Shown piece after piece: positions 52,584 through 62,707 of a DNA stretch of 64,000 nucleotides (its first letter is position 1; each line of letters begins with the position of its first letter). The notes beneath the pieces were generated by a model. It worked only from the letters and a program-made list of their open reading frames with translations. It made no database searches and was not told the origin of the DNA. The stretch lies in the NCBI RefSeq assembly GCF_003852715.1, contig NZ_RIAV01000014.1, positions 1 to 64,000 on the forward strand, read 5' to 3'. The position numbers and the translations under genes were made by a program. Source of the stretch: Ectobacillus antri. GTDB lineage: Bacteria; Bacillota; Bacilli; Bacillales; Bacillaceae_G.

Positions 52584-53272
52584 TGAATGAGCAAATTCTA
52601 AACATGCAGGGAATCACCAAAACCTATTATATGGGCGGGGAAGAGCAAATCGTTTTAAATCAAATTAATTTAATCGTAAATAAAGGTGACTTTGCAGCAA
52701 TCCTGGGTCCTTCGGGCTCAGGAAAGTCTACGCTGATGAATATTATTGGTTGCCTCGATTCGCCAACAAGTGGAAACTATTATTTATCAAATCAAAAGGT
52801 GGATGAACTGGATGAAAAGGAACTGGCCATTATCCGAAATAGAGAAATTGGCTTTGTGTTTCAGCAATTCCAATTACTTCCCCGTCTAACTGCAATTCAA
52901 AATGTCGAGCTCCCTCTCATATACGCAGGCGTGCCGGAAAGGGACCGCAGACAAAGAGCAAAAGAAATGCTTACAAAAGTAGGACTTGGTGAAAAAATGC
53001 AAAATCGCCCTAATCAGCTTTCAGGCGGACAGCAGCAGAGAGTAGCTATAGCCAGAGCAATGGTAACAGAACCAACTATTTTACTAGCTGATGAACCTAC
53101 TGGCGCATTGGATCAGAAAACCGGTCAGCAAATTATGCAGCTGTTTCATGAGCTTCATGAAGAAGGAAGAACAATAATTATGATTACACACGATATAGAA
53201 ATTGCAAATCACGCAAAGAGGATTGTAAGAATACTAGACGGAACACTGAGAGAGGAGTACGTCCATGTTTAA
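52583..53272 (+). CDS. MacB-type ABC exporter ATPase, YknY-like
   Basis: Encodes 229 residues with Walker A GPSGSGKST, Q-loop, signature LSGGQQQRVAIARA, Walker B ILLADEPTGALD and H-loop ITHD. This is the LolD/MacB/YknY group, working with a four-helix permease by mechanotransmission. Its start overlaps the adaptor gene, and its 3' end overlaps the permease by eight bases. Confidence 0.9.
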   Translation: MNEQILNMQGITKTYYMGGEEQIVLNQINLIVNKGDFAAILGPSGSGKSTLMNIIGCLDSPTSGNYYLSNQKVDELDEKELAIIRNREIGFVFQQFQLLPRLTAIQNVELPLIYAGVPERDRRQRAKEMLTKVGLGEKMQNRPNQLSGGQQQRVAIARAMVTEPTILLADEPTGALDQKTGQQIMQLFHELHEEGRTIIMITHDIEIANHAKRIVRILDGTLREEYVHV

Positions 53273-54437
53273 AGAAAATATTAAGATGGCCTGGATGAAT
53301 CTTATCCATAATAAAATGCGCTCGTTCCTGACTATGCTGGGCATTGTGATTGGTGTTGCTTCGATTATTGCCTTAATTACCATTGTACAAGGAGCCATGA
53401 ATGGAATGACAAGCGAGTTTTCTTCCTTTGGTGCAGACAAAATTACGGTTCAGGCAATGGGTACACCACTCAAACAAGGGTTAATGGACAACGATATTCA
53501 AAGCCTTATGAAAATCGAAGATGTAGCCGGAGTCTCGCCAACCCTGACAGGAAAAACCACCGTCGTCCATAAGGGGAATGAAAAAAAGGATGTCATGATT
53601 CAAGGAAAAAATGAAGTTTATTTTTCAAAAACGAAGGATCTTATCGATAAAGGAAGGGGATTAAACCGTTTAGACATTCAGAACAAAAATCAAGTCTGTC
53701 TGATTGGTTCAAACATTGCAAATGAATTGTTTTTTGGAGAGAATCCTATTGGTCAAAAACTTCTTATTGCAGGCGTAACCCATACGGTAGTTGGAACATT
53801 GCAGAAATCAAACAGCTTCTCAGATGGAAATAATAATGATTCAGTCATCATTCCCTATACCACCTCGATGGGTCTTCTTGGAACGGGGTACATGACAAAT
53901 GTAGAAGTATATATGAGTGATGCCAATCATTCTGAAAAAATTACCGAAGATATTGAATCTGTTTTAAATCAGGCGTTTAACTATAAGGAAAATAGTTTTT
54001 CAATCATGAATATGCAGGATATGATTGCCTCCTTTAAGAAAATTACCACTATGCTTTCATTGATGTTGGGAGGAATTGCTTCTATTTCGCTTGTCGTTGG
54101 CGGGATTGGGATTATGAACATGATGCTGGTTTCGGTAACGGAAAGAACAGCGGAAATTGGTCTGAGGAAGGCGCTAGGAGCTGAGCCTAAACGGATTCAA
54201 CAGCAATTCCTTCTCGAGGCTGTCTTTTTGTCATTGTTCGGTGGCACAATTGGCTTATTGTTGGGAGCTTTTATTGCGTATGGTGTTTGTTTCCTAATTG
54301 GTGCAAGTTTTGCACTCTCAGCGTCAACCATTATCTTGGCGTTCTTCTTCTCAGCGGCAATAGGGATCATATTTGGAATTGCCCCTGCCAGAAAGGCCTC
54401 CAAACTAAACCCAATCGATGCCTTAAGAAGTATATAA
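53265..54437 (+). CDS. MacB/FtsX-type permease, YknZ-like
   Basis: Encodes 390 residues: N-terminal helix (MRSFLTMLGIVIGVASIIALITI), a large extracellular MacB_PCD domain, and three C-terminal helices with GGIGIMNMMLVSVTERTAEIGLRKALGA, the classic FtsX domain motif. It completes the exporter. B. subtilis YknXYZ protects against the SdpC toxin; antimicrobial export or resistance is a reasonable guess here, given the two-component genes upstream. Confidence 0.9.
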   Translation: MFKENIKMAWMNLIHNKMRSFLTMLGIVIGVASIIALITIVQGAMNGMTSEFSSFGADKITVQAMGTPLKQGLMDNDIQSLMKIEDVAGVSPTLTGKTTVVHKGNEKKDVMIQGKNEVYFSKTKDLIDKGRGLNRLDIQNKNQVCLIGSNIANELFFGENPIGQKLLIAGVTHTVVGTLQKSNSFSDGNNNDSVIIPYTTSMGLLGTGYMTNVEVYMSDANHSEKITEDIESVLNQAFNYKENSFSIMNMQDMIASFKKITTMLSLMLGGIASISLVVGGIGIMNMMLVSVTERTAEIGLRKALGAEPKRIQQQFLLEAVFLSLFGGTIGLLLGAFIAYGVCFLIGASFALSASTIILAFFFSAAIGIIFGIAPARKASKLNPIDALRSI

Positions 54438-54508
54438 GAGCCCTATTGGCCCAATTAGTCAACGAGTAGTCCCGTGGTTAACATATCTTTTAAGAAAGAG
54501 GGACTAAT

Positions 54509-54685
54509 TTGATAAAAGAAATAGACATAAGTGACAGTAAACAGGCAGAAAAAATACAACATATTCAAATTCTTGTTTATACAGTTGAAGCAGAACTAAT
54601 TGGTGCATATGACATTCCTCCCTTGCATGACACAATTGAGACCTTACAGAAATGTGATGAAAACGATCTATACTGCCAAAACTAA
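54509..54685 (+). pseudogene. GNAT N-terminal fragment, plus strand
   Basis: From a TTG start, 58 codons contain VYTVEAELIGAYDIPPLHDTIETLQ, the standard N terminus of a Bacillus GNAT family. After CDEN the homology stops and TAA follows. The catalytic CoA motif is missing. It meets a second GNAT fragment on the opposite strand. Confidence 0.7.
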
Positions 54686-54773
54686 TGAGATACGAATCCT
54701 TTCTAAACCGGATAATCGTATCTCTGTCTGCAAGCGGGTTAATTGGACGAAATTCCAACTCTTCATGAAGCAT
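54654..54773 (-). pseudogene. GNAT N-terminal fragment, minus strand
   Basis: The minus strand encodes MLHEELEFRPINPLADRDTI and then IRFRKDSYLISFGSIDRF, a different GNAT N terminus. Similarity ends near 54654, where it joins the plus-strand fragment. Two truncated genes have thus been fused tail to tail. Confidence 0.65.
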
Positions 54774-54965
54774 GTTCTCCATAATATATGTAGGATGTAA
54801 ATCTAATTTAGACAAAGGAAAGGAGTCTAACTAAAGTTTCATAGCGCTATGAAACAATTTATACAGGAAACTTTCAAACAAAGGATTTTTGAATAGTTGA
54901 ATGTTTGATATAGTTAAAAGGAAATATTTTTCATTTTAAAATAATCTGGGTGCGGAGGTGCAGGG

Positions 54966-55259
54966 ATGGGCGTTTTATTTGATGTTATTTGGGATGTATT
55001 CAGTTCCATTTTGACATGGTTGTTTCCATTTACAAAGGATGTAACCGAAGAAGAAATAGAAAAGAATATTCATTTCTTAAAGAAATATCAGTGGTTTCAA
55101 AGTTATCTTAAGGATGATAAATTCAAAAGTTTCATTATGAAGGACAAAGATGTTCGATTTGTAATTGGGAAGCTTAATAGTGAAAAAATGGATCAAGATC
55201 AGTATCACAAAAAACAGCGAAAGAAGCTCCAGCAAATATTACGCAAAAAATCTATTTAA
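54966..55259 (+). CDS. Hypothetical protein with N-terminal hydrophobic segment
   Basis: Encodes 97 residues: a short amphipathic or membrane segment (LFDVIWDVFSSILTWLFPF) then a charged helical region with many Lys residues (QYHKKQRKKLQQILRKK). GGAGGTGCAGGG gives a strong ribosome site. A terminator follows directly. The family is not recognised. Confidence 0.55.
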   Translation: MGVLFDVIWDVFSSILTWLFPFTKDVTEEEIEKNIHFLKKYQWFQSYLKDDKFKSFIMKDKDVRFVIGKLNSEKMDQDQYHKKQRKKLQQILRKKSI

Positions 55260-55287
55260 CGACCTCATTCGGAGGTCGTTTTTTATT
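55258..55287 (+). terminator. Intrinsic terminator
   Basis: AACGACCTC pairs with GAGGTCGTT across five bases, followed by TTTTTATTTT. Confidence 0.85.
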
Positions 55288-55441
55288 TTATATGATTTTG
55301 GGTACACTCGTTCTTTTGATTATAACAGGATAGATTTTAAAAATCTTATATTTATTCTAAAAGTACTTTTTAACATATAAGCCGACGTTTTTATGTACTA
55401 GAAATGTTTCTATATATAAATTATTGAAAATTCAAAAAACG

Positions 55442-55479
55442 TAAAAGCAGCTCAATGAGTACTCATTGAGCTGCTTTTA
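55442..55479. terminator. Perfect 38-bp palindrome after the 55477 gene
   Basis: Two 19-bp arms (TAAAAGCAGCTCAATGAGT and its complement) join without spacer. It sits directly behind the stop of the minus-strand membrane gene and probably acts as its terminator. Confidence 0.7.
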
Positions 55480-55959
55480 TACTGTCGTTTTATATTTCCA
55501 TCTGGGAGACCCATTATTTCGTTTTTTATTCTTTTTCATTCCTAACCATAAGATAAAACTTGGAAGCAAAGAAATCCAAATAATTCCCCATGCACTTCCA
55601 GAAGGGACAAAACTCATTAAATGATAAAATGTTGCATTATAGATTCCATAAAATAACCATGCCCATCCCCCATCTGTAAAGAACGCACAGTATATCCAAA
55701 TTAATAATCCAATAATTGAAACACAAGAAACAGATAACAAACTCTTCCAATTATTTAATTGAGTAGCAAGAAAAAGCTTGCCTAAGACATGATAACAAAG
55801 AAGCCCTATTATAGAAACAAGTAAGAATACTCCATTCGTGATATATTCATGAAAAATTCCCCAATTAATCATCAAATCCGTTATAACACCTGATAAAAAC
55901 CAAAAAAGAATTCCAGTAAAAGCATGGATAAAAAGTGCCGTAATATTATTTCTTATCAT
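55477..55959 (-). CDS. Five-helix membrane protein, unknown
   Basis: Encodes 160 residues with hydrophobic segments near 8-27, 40-60, 75-93, 98-118 and 122-142, and a basic tail (KKNKKRNN). No family motif recognised. GGGTGAT lies upstream of the ATG. Confidence 0.5.
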   Translation of the reverse strand: MIRNNITALFIHAFTGILFWFLSGVITDLMINWGIFHEYITNGVFLLVSIIGLLCYHVLGKLFLATQLNNWKSLLSVSCVSIIGLLIWIYCAFFTDGGWAWLFYGIYNATFYHLMSFVPSGSAWGIIWISLLPSFILWLGMKKNKKRNNGSPRWKYKTTV

Positions 55960-56164
55960 AATTTATCACCCGTTTCTACTTTACTTGTACTTTCAATTAT
56001 GAATCGTAATATTCCTAAGTGTAATATTACACTAAAAGTCGCATCTTGTGAATATATTTATTTAAAGTATCTAAATTTTCATAAAATTAATTGTGAAGTT
56101 TTGATTACTATAGTAAAATTTGTTTGAAATTGATATATGAAGATGTAAGAAGGTATGTTGGAGA

Positions 56165-56917
56165 ATGAGGAAAAATAGAATTGGTAAATACGCCTTATTG
56201 TTAGCTTTATCCGCAGCATGTATCGTACCAACAAATGCACTTGCAGAAGGAGAAAATTCTGATGAGCTTAATTTATCTTCTCCAGAAGTTCAAGCAGAGT
56301 ATCAACATGCAACAATAGATACTGAAACAGCTATACAAGATGATACTATCAACCAAGAGGAACTTACCGAGGCCGATCAGATTGCTCAGCAAATTGCTCC
56401 CGAAAAATATTCCTTAATGATGAAAGAAAGAGACCCCCAGTATCCACCACCAAGAGACAATGCTATTAGCTTTTCCTTGAACACTGCTGCTACTGTAGGA
56501 AAAATGGGAACTGTTGGAGATATTCTAGTTACATATCTCCCTGCGCATTTCGGTTGGAATCATGGCCATGCTGCAATAGTAAGGTATGATAACAACTACA
56601 TTGTTGAAGCTTGGACCGGTAACGACAATAAAGTTAGAAACTATCAAAACAACTTTGGAAAAAGGTTTTCAGATGCAAGAAAATTTTATGTTAAAGGGGC
56701 AACAGACCAGGAATATAAAAATGCTGCAGCCTATGCAACTGAGCAAGTTGGTGATCCATACTCACTTGCTGCAACTACAAATACAACGACTAAATTTTAT
56801 TGTTCTCAACTAGTATGGCAGGCTTGGAGCAGACAAGGATATGATTTAGACGGAAATGGTGGATTCGTGGTTACACCAGCTAATTTAGAAGCTGATAGTC
56901 AAACTATTAGGTATTAA
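56165..56917 (+). CDS. Secreted YycO/YiiX-like NlpC/P60-superfamily hydrolase
   Basis: Encodes 250 residues. A signal peptide (KYALLLALSAACIVPTNALA) is cleaved near residue 27. A linker of about 75 residues follows. The catalytic part has GDILVTYLPAHFGWNHGHAAIV (His) and TTTKFYCSQLVWQAW (Cys), the permuted papain-like layout of YiiX/YycO proteins. These are thought to hydrolyse amide bonds in envelope components. GGAGAATG overlaps the start region; the site is modest. Confidence 0.72.
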   Translation: MRKNRIGKYALLLALSAACIVPTNALAEGENSDELNLSSPEVQAEYQHATIDTETAIQDDTINQEELTEADQIAQQIAPEKYSLMMKERDPQYPPPRDNAISFSLNTAATVGKMGTVGDILVTYLPAHFGWNHGHAAIVRYDNNYIVEAWTGNDNKVRNYQNNFGKRFSDARKFYVKGATDQEYKNAAAYATEQVGDPYSLAATTNTTTKFYCSQLVWQAWSRQGYDLDGNGGFVVTPANLEADSQTIRY

Positions 56918-56969
56918 AATCAATTAGATAACTGCATAGAGGATTAATAAAGAGTATAGAGTCATGATA

Positions 56970-57621
56970 AGCTTTATACTCTTATGATGTAAAATTAAAT
57001 TACCTTGAAATCAATGATTTACAACAACGCAAGCAATATAAACTTGAGTTTCCTAGCTATCTTTCAACTGCTACCTATTATGATAAGTATATCTATGTCG
57101 TGAACTCAGTGCTTACAAACGAAGAAGGGAAATATAATTTACATATTATAGAAAGGGCCACCGGTATAATAGTTAAGACAGTTGACATCCCTCCGAGTGT
57201 CGGTGACATAACTAAATTTGGAGAAAAAATCGTTTTAAGTTCAGAAGAAAAACTAACAATAGTAGATCTAGATGATTGGAAAGTATCTACAGTAGAGTAT
57301 CCTTTACTATCAGGCTACCCCCATAAACTGTATGTACGAAATAATAATTTATACTTAACCTATGTTGATAAAAGAGGAAACTCTTATATCCTGATTATGG
57401 ATAAAAATTTCTCTTGGGTTAAACATACAGAATTACATTTTCCGTATATGACTGCAACATTTAGGGATAATAAGTTATACATATTACAACAGTATGAATT
57501 GACTGAGAAGTTTGGAGGTATTATGGGAATTTTTGATCTAGAAACCTTAAATAAAGAGACTGAAATTTTACTTCCAAAGAAGAAACATAAGGTTCAAGAT
57601 TTATTAATTTCAGATAAGTAG
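56970..57621 (+). pseudogene. C-terminal part of a beta-propeller-like protein
   Basis: A frame open from a TAA at about 56967 encodes LYSYDVKLNYLEINDLQQR and onward, with repeated LYL, IYVV and KLYIL strands like a propeller. There is no start codon until GTG at 57100, in mid-domain and without a ribosome site. The 5' part is missing, so this is the tail of a larger protein. Confidence 0.55.
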
Positions 57622-57921
57622 GAATTCTATTGTGTAGCGATTAACTTAACGAAATATTACCTCCAGAACGAAGATTTTACGCAAAATTGCCCGGTTTCCT
57701 CGTTTTTTGGGGGGGATGATGGGGTGTCTATGACAAATGCTAAAACAAAAGAATTAAGGCACTTCAGTGCAGGCACTATTTCACGCGTAACCCACAGGGG
57801 TACAAGTAGCGCATTTTAGTTGAATGCAATGAAGAATGGGCGCGGCATTGGGAATTAAGAACACGTTTTAGAGTAGAGCTATAATTATCTTTTAAAAATT
57901 GTTTTGAGGGGATGATAGGGT
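57622..57921. other. 300-bp region without a gene
   Basis: Contains a G-rich run (GGGGGGGATGATGGGG near 57710) and a 29-codon frame at 57729 with a Ser/Thr-rich end; neither is recognised. No terminator hairpin is seen. Confidence 0.4.
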
Positions 57922-58389
57922 TTGGAACATATTGGCGTTAGGTTCAGAGCTCCTGGTGATGAAAATACCATGGTCTCAATTTTACAATTGCTAGAATTTG
58001 TTGACATTGAAACATATATGTGGCAAGTTACGAATCACGAAATATATATCATTAAGGATGACGGTTTTGTCGGAACTGATGGTTTATTTGGTGATAGAAG
58101 CAGTGTATATAGTGGTAAAGAAATAGAGTTAGAGTTGACAGGTAAGAAATATTATGCAATCTCAATCAGTTTGCGCGGTTTTCCGAAACATGTAGATAAG
58201 AATGAGATAGAGAACTTTTACCTAAAGGACATTTTTGACTTTCCACAAATGTCTTGTGAATTAATACTGAATCTCGTAGACAATGACTATTTGTTTTTCT
58301 TATGTAAAGACGAAACCCTTCTAGATGTTGCCAGGAACCATTTTAAAAATATAGGCTGTTACGATATTACTTACATCACGAGTACATAA
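57922..58389 (+). CDS. DUF2691-family protein
   Basis: Encodes 155 residues from a TTG start (GAGGGGATGATAGGG upstream). The pattern IGVRFRAPG, LEFVDIETYMWQVTNHEIYII, YYAISISLRGFP, CELILNLVDNDYLFFLCKDETLL and YITST matches DUF2691, small cytosolic Bacillus proteins that often lie in variable regions near toxin-immunity genes. Function unknown; an immunity role is speculation. Confidence 0.65.
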   Translation: MEHIGVRFRAPGDENTMVSILQLLEFVDIETYMWQVTNHEIYIIKDDGFVGTDGLFGDRSSVYSGKEIELELTGKKYYAISISLRGFPKHVDKNEIENFYLKDIFDFPQMSCELILNLVDNDYLFFLCKDETLLDVARNHFKNIGCYDITYITST

Positions 58390-58435
58390 TTTTGCGCTGA
58401 CATAACAGTGTGTTCATGCTAAACAAAGTTTTTTA

Positions 58436-58739
58436 TTAACTCAGCTTCCACACCCTAAAAAAGCGCCAAACTAAAAGCATTTTGTTGAGATAGTAATGAA
58501 TTTGTTCAAAAAAGGCGTCCAAAAATTGGAGCTGTTTATCCGTAAGCAGAAGTTCTTCCGGCAATGTTTCGCACAGAAGATCCATGAGCAGAAGCAGGGC
58601 TTCTACAAAACGGATATCTTCGAATTCATCGGAGCACAAATAGAAGAGCTGTCCAATGGTTTTTAGATCTGTCTCCTCTTGCCAGTCGCTTTCTCCATAT
58701 TTGATTTTAGTTAATATACTCTTTAGTTCACGAAACTTT
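58436..58739 (-). pseudogene. Fragment of an unidentified acidic protein
   Basis: The minus strand is open for about 100 codons from a stop near 58742, with coding-like sequence (GESDWQEETDLKTIGQLFYLC; EDIRFVEALLLLMDLLCETL) but no start except ATG at 58639, which has no ribosome site. Probably a 5'-truncated gene. Confidence 0.35.
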
Positions 58740-58886
58740 CCCTAATAATAAACTCATAAATATTCCTTTTTACTATGTAATAGTAATGATTCAAAATAGG
58801 AACTGAACTTGTTCCATATAACTGTCCCTTTAATAGAACATCGCCTTAATTTTTATTCGGAAAATTATGATAAAATAATTTTATCT

Positions 58887-59311
58887 ATGAATATAAATGC
58901 TGTTGGTACTCCGACAGATGAATCGATTGAGGAATTAGAACAGCTTTTAGGTTGTAATCTTCCAGAGGATTACATGGGATTTTTGCGAAAATGTAATGGG
59001 GGACTTCGTTAGATGTAGTAAGTTTTTTTGTTAGTGATTTGAATCAAGAAATCCCTTTAGATATAGGTGTCAAAAGAACTTTTGATTTGGCTACTTACTA
59101 TGAGGAGTTTAAAGAAGATTTGTTGCCAAACAGCTTAATCATAGGAGATGATCCGGGTTCAGGATTCATTGTGCTTATAACAGATACTGAAAACCATGGT
59201 GTATATGATTGGGATCACTCTTTTTATTTTCCGCAGTCTAGTGAAGAAGAAAATACGTATAAAATAGCTGATAGCTTTAAGGGGTTTATAAATGGATTGG
59301 AGAATCCTTGA
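58887..59311 (+). pseudogene. SMI1/KNR4-family protein with a frameshift
   Basis: First frame: GTPTDESIEELEQLLGCNLPEDYMGFLRKCNGG, the SMI1/KNR4 start. It ends at TAG (59010-59012). A second frame, open from 59009, continues LDVVSFFVSDLNQEIPLDIG to IGDDPGSGFIVLITD, the family's signature, and FKGFINGLENP. One base gained or lost in the GGGGG run at 58998-59002 explains the break. SMI1/KNR4 proteins are common immunity proteins of contact toxins. Confidence 0.7.
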
Positions 59312-59696
59312 TGTGTATGTTATGGAAAAGGAAGTTGATGACAGCATCAGCTTCCTTTTTTGTTGTAACGTTTTTAATATAAGTTAATCCCACGGTGGAA
59401 GAAGTAGTAATGCAGACGGTACGCCAGGATATTCTTCATTCATCTCCTTATCATGGTCGTCCATCATTCATATATGAGTTATATAATTTTTTTGTGACGT
59501 AAATAATGCCGCATAACATGTTAGACTCAGCTTAAAAGACATAATACGCTGTGTAAAGTTTGCATGCCTTTATTTCAGGGAGCTACCAACATAGTGTAAT
59601 TAAAAAAGTTTAGTTCATTTGTTATTTTTATGTTCTCCTATACAATTATCTTACTTATATAGCATTTTAAGATGAAGAGTAGGGAACTAATGGTTT
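59312..59696. other. 385-bp region: terminator then AT-rich DNA
   Basis: A hairpin at 59326-59361 (AAGGAAGTTGATG with CATCAGCTTCCTT and T-run) ends the SMI1-like gene. The rest has no recognisable gene. Confidence 0.6.
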
Positions 59697-60699
59697 GAGC
59701 GTGTCGCAAAACTCATCTTCATGCAGAAAATGTACATAAAAAAGTCCGCTTCCTAACATCCTATGATAGACACCAATCCAACATAGAAAAGAAGACGGAC
59801 TATCATTATGGTGACCCAAAATGCTCATACACATACGCATGTTTTACAAATTTTCTTTCATTACATTGACAGCCTTACTCTCACAGAAACCGTTCGGAAC
59901 AACAGGACGGCCTTCTCTGTGCCGGAAAGCATTCTTGAAAAGCTTCTTTCTCAAAACATACTTCCGATTGGATTTGTTGCGAAAACTGGTCCGCTATCTG
60001 CGAGAATTTCCTTATTTCCAACATCTCTGCGGCTTTCCCACTCTTCCTCATCTTGCCACGTTTGCCCGAGTGGCAGCTTGGTTTCGGGAAGAAGGATACG
60101 AGGAGATTCATACGGAAACGCTTCATCGCTTAGGACTTCAGCACGGCATGCTAGCCGTAATTGACAGTACAGCTCTGAGAAGTAGTCTCTATGATTCACA
60201 AGCTGCTTATGGAAAGTCTACCCGTCTTCATATGTTCAAAGGCTACAAGCTTCATTTGTATACATCCGTCGAAGGGGTTGCACTCACGTATGCTTTTGTT
60301 CCGGCAAACCGTCATGACAGTGCCATTATCCCAGCGTTGCTTCGTACTTCTGAAAATCTTGGTCTAGAAGTTGCCTGTGTACTTGGCGATGCTGCCTATG
60401 ACAGTCGCGAAATTCGAGAAACAGCTGACTCATTAAGGATTCAGATGCTAACGGCGATCAACAAACGAAATGGTGTGAGAAAAGATGGATACGGCCGTGT
60501 GATGTCAGATTTCTTACAAACAGCGATGGGGGCAACCATTTTCAATCTACGAAATCAGATTGAACGCTTGTTTCATACTTTAACAGATAAAGGGCTAGAA
60601 GGTCCCCGTATGTTCGGGTATAATCGGTATCATTTTCATGTTCAGCTCGTCTTACTTATGCATAATATTGGATATTTATTGTAGTTTTGCGACACGCTC
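59697..60699 (+). mobile_element. IS4/IS5-superfamily insertion sequence, about 1.0 kb
   Basis: Perfect 16-bp terminal inverted repeats: GAGCGTGTCGCAAAAC at 59697-59712 and its complement at 60684-60699. They enclose one transposase gene. No clear target duplication is visible (GGTTT on the left, GATTT on the right). The element has both ends. Confidence 0.9.
59808..60684 (+). pseudogene. DDE transposase with a frameshift
   Basis: The N-terminal part is in one frame from ATG 59808 (MVTQNAHTHTHVLQIFFHYI to LEKLL) and the remainder in the next frame (YLREFPYFQHLCGFP; MLAVIDSTALRSS; GDAAYDSREIR; FNLRNQIERLFHTL). The two meet near 59940. The DDE residues (D of VIDST, D of LGDAAYD, E of NQIERLF) lie in the second frame. 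The shift could be a simple indel or programmed frameshifting; AGAAAAGC-type sequence is weak evidence for the latter. Confidence 0.75.
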
Positions 60700-61141
60700 G
60701 ATTTATAATTTCTGGTATATAATTTGTATAAAATTGCTTAATTTGATATGAAACATATAGTAGATTTTTTTTTTACTTGTGGTGTAAAATGTAAAAGTAT
60801 TGTATTTTTTGTATTTAGTACATATTAAAGTAATTATTTTTGAAAAGAGTAATTAAACTATATTATGTTCTATATAATGATAGTCTTCCTCTCTATGTTA
60901 GGTTAGGGGTATCATAGAATGTGATGTTAGGAGGTTCGATTTTTTATCCGTATTTATTACATGAATATGAGCTTTGAAACACTCTCAAATTATTTTTTTA
61001 AAGCTACTATTTTTATCAAATGAATCAATTTCATAATTACTAACTCTTGCACGCAAGGTTTTTGAGAGCGCAAAAAAGGAGTATCTCTCTAAATTCTTGT
61101 GTAATGGTAGTTGCGACACAAACTAAACACAAGAAAAGAGT
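60700..61141. other. 440-bp AT-rich region between two insertion sequences
   Basis: No gene. GTTGCGACACAAACT at about 61111 resembles the inner part of the neighbouring IS ends and may belong to the left end of the decayed element. Confidence 0.4.
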
Positions 61142-62452
61142 ATGTCTATTATACGACAAGAAAGCCTGTTTAACATGCAAGATTTATACGATTTAGACTC
61201 AACAAGGCGGTTTGAAGTGATTTTTTCCACGCTTCAAATGAACTGCTGTTATTTGCCGTATCCAAAAGAAACGGTGTACGGAGCACCGACTGAACTGAAT
61301 TACCCAGCAATGATTTATGCGCTTGTCGCTCGAATCGTGGAGCGAATTCCTACAATTAAAGGTCTTGTGAAACGATTGCGCTAGGATCTTATGTTTCACT
61401 TGGAGTGTGGATTTCTGTTTTCCGATCGGATTCCCTCTGAAGTCTCTTTCTCTCGATTCATCCAGGCGCTAAGTGAGTCCCATGCACTAGAAAATGTGCA
61501 AGAAACTTTACTTCTTTAAGCGATTCAAGAAGAGTTTATCATGGATGATGCAGTCTCCTTCAACTCGACACATTTTGAGTCGCGTTGAAGACCACTCCGC
61601 AAGAGGAGAAGCCAAAAACAGAGACGAAGAAACGCGGGCGCAAACCAAAGGCGGAACAGGAAACTGTTCAGAAAGAAAAAGAAGAACAAGACGAGCACAA
61701 ATCCATCTATGAGAAAAAGATAATTGATTAACTTGATGTTGATTTGAAAACATTACGCACAACTATACTCACACAACCAAACTGAGGTATTAACAAAGAA
61801 TAGTGAAGGAAAAAATACATTTTGGTTTGGGTTCAAAGCCCATATATCTGTCGGGACAAAGAGCCAATACATTCTTCAATCTCTCATGTCTTCTGCTAGT
61901 TTAAATGACGGAAAAGTCTCGATTCCTTTACTCAAAGGCATCCAAGAACGACTTTCTTCGTTGACCATTCAATACGGCGTAATGGATGCAGGTTACGCTT
62001 ATAAAGCGATTTACAAACAACTTCATCGTATGAAAGTCAAAGCCTTCATTGCTTATTGGGTTTGATGAGTATTTCGCTCCCACTTGTGTACGAGAGCACT
62101 CCTATTGGCACGACAACTTTGACGAGAAATATCAAACCCTGAAGTACACACAACCAAACGAATGTAAAACCTGTCCGCTCGCCCACAATTCTCTTTGTCA
62201 AAAGGTCTATAAGATCAAAATGAAAACAGATATCCGGAAATATAGTGCGTCACGGCGAGAGTCAGAGGTGTGAACAAAACTCTACAGCCAGAGAACCGCT
62301 GTGGAACGAGTAGATGCCCACTTAAAAGAATTCTTTCAATTGAAAAATGTACGATATCGAACCGGAAAGCATGCAAAGGTCCATTTTGACCTTGTGACGC
62401 TTGTTTACAATGCCTGAAAACTCGCAGTTGATTGCATCAGTCGGCAAATGAC
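61142..62452 (+). pseudogene. Decayed IS1182-family transposase
   Basis: Translation in pieces gives DLYDLDSTRRFEVIFSTL, IPSEVSFSRFIQALSES, KNTFWFGFKAHISVGTKSQ, IQYGVMDAGYAYKAIY, ECKTCPLAHNSLCQKVYKI and RTAVERVDAHLKEFFQL, covering a whole IS1182-type transposase in order. At least five stops or frame changes interrupt it (for example at 61382, 61518, 61723, 62063 and 62271). It differs from the element at 47833. Confidence 0.8.
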
Positions 62453-62707
62453 ATAGATGAATCAGACTGCCTAGCATTTAAAAAACGGCTGATTGAAATT
62501 CTGTCAGCCTGACTTTAGAAAAGAAACAATTATGAAATTGATTCAATTAAAAATATGTAACTATTTTAAGAGGAGTTTATCGAATTATCCCTTTCGGCTA
62601 AGTAGAACCTAATTGTATAAGCGGTTTATTTGTCGTTTGTTATATAATACTTAATAAATATAGAAAAGAAATTAATTAAAGATTTAATGAAAGAAAGGTG
62701 AATGAGA

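Noticed and set aside
57729-57820. 29-codon frame in a G-rich leader
   Set aside because: Too short, no family and no downstream signal; not distinguishable from chance.
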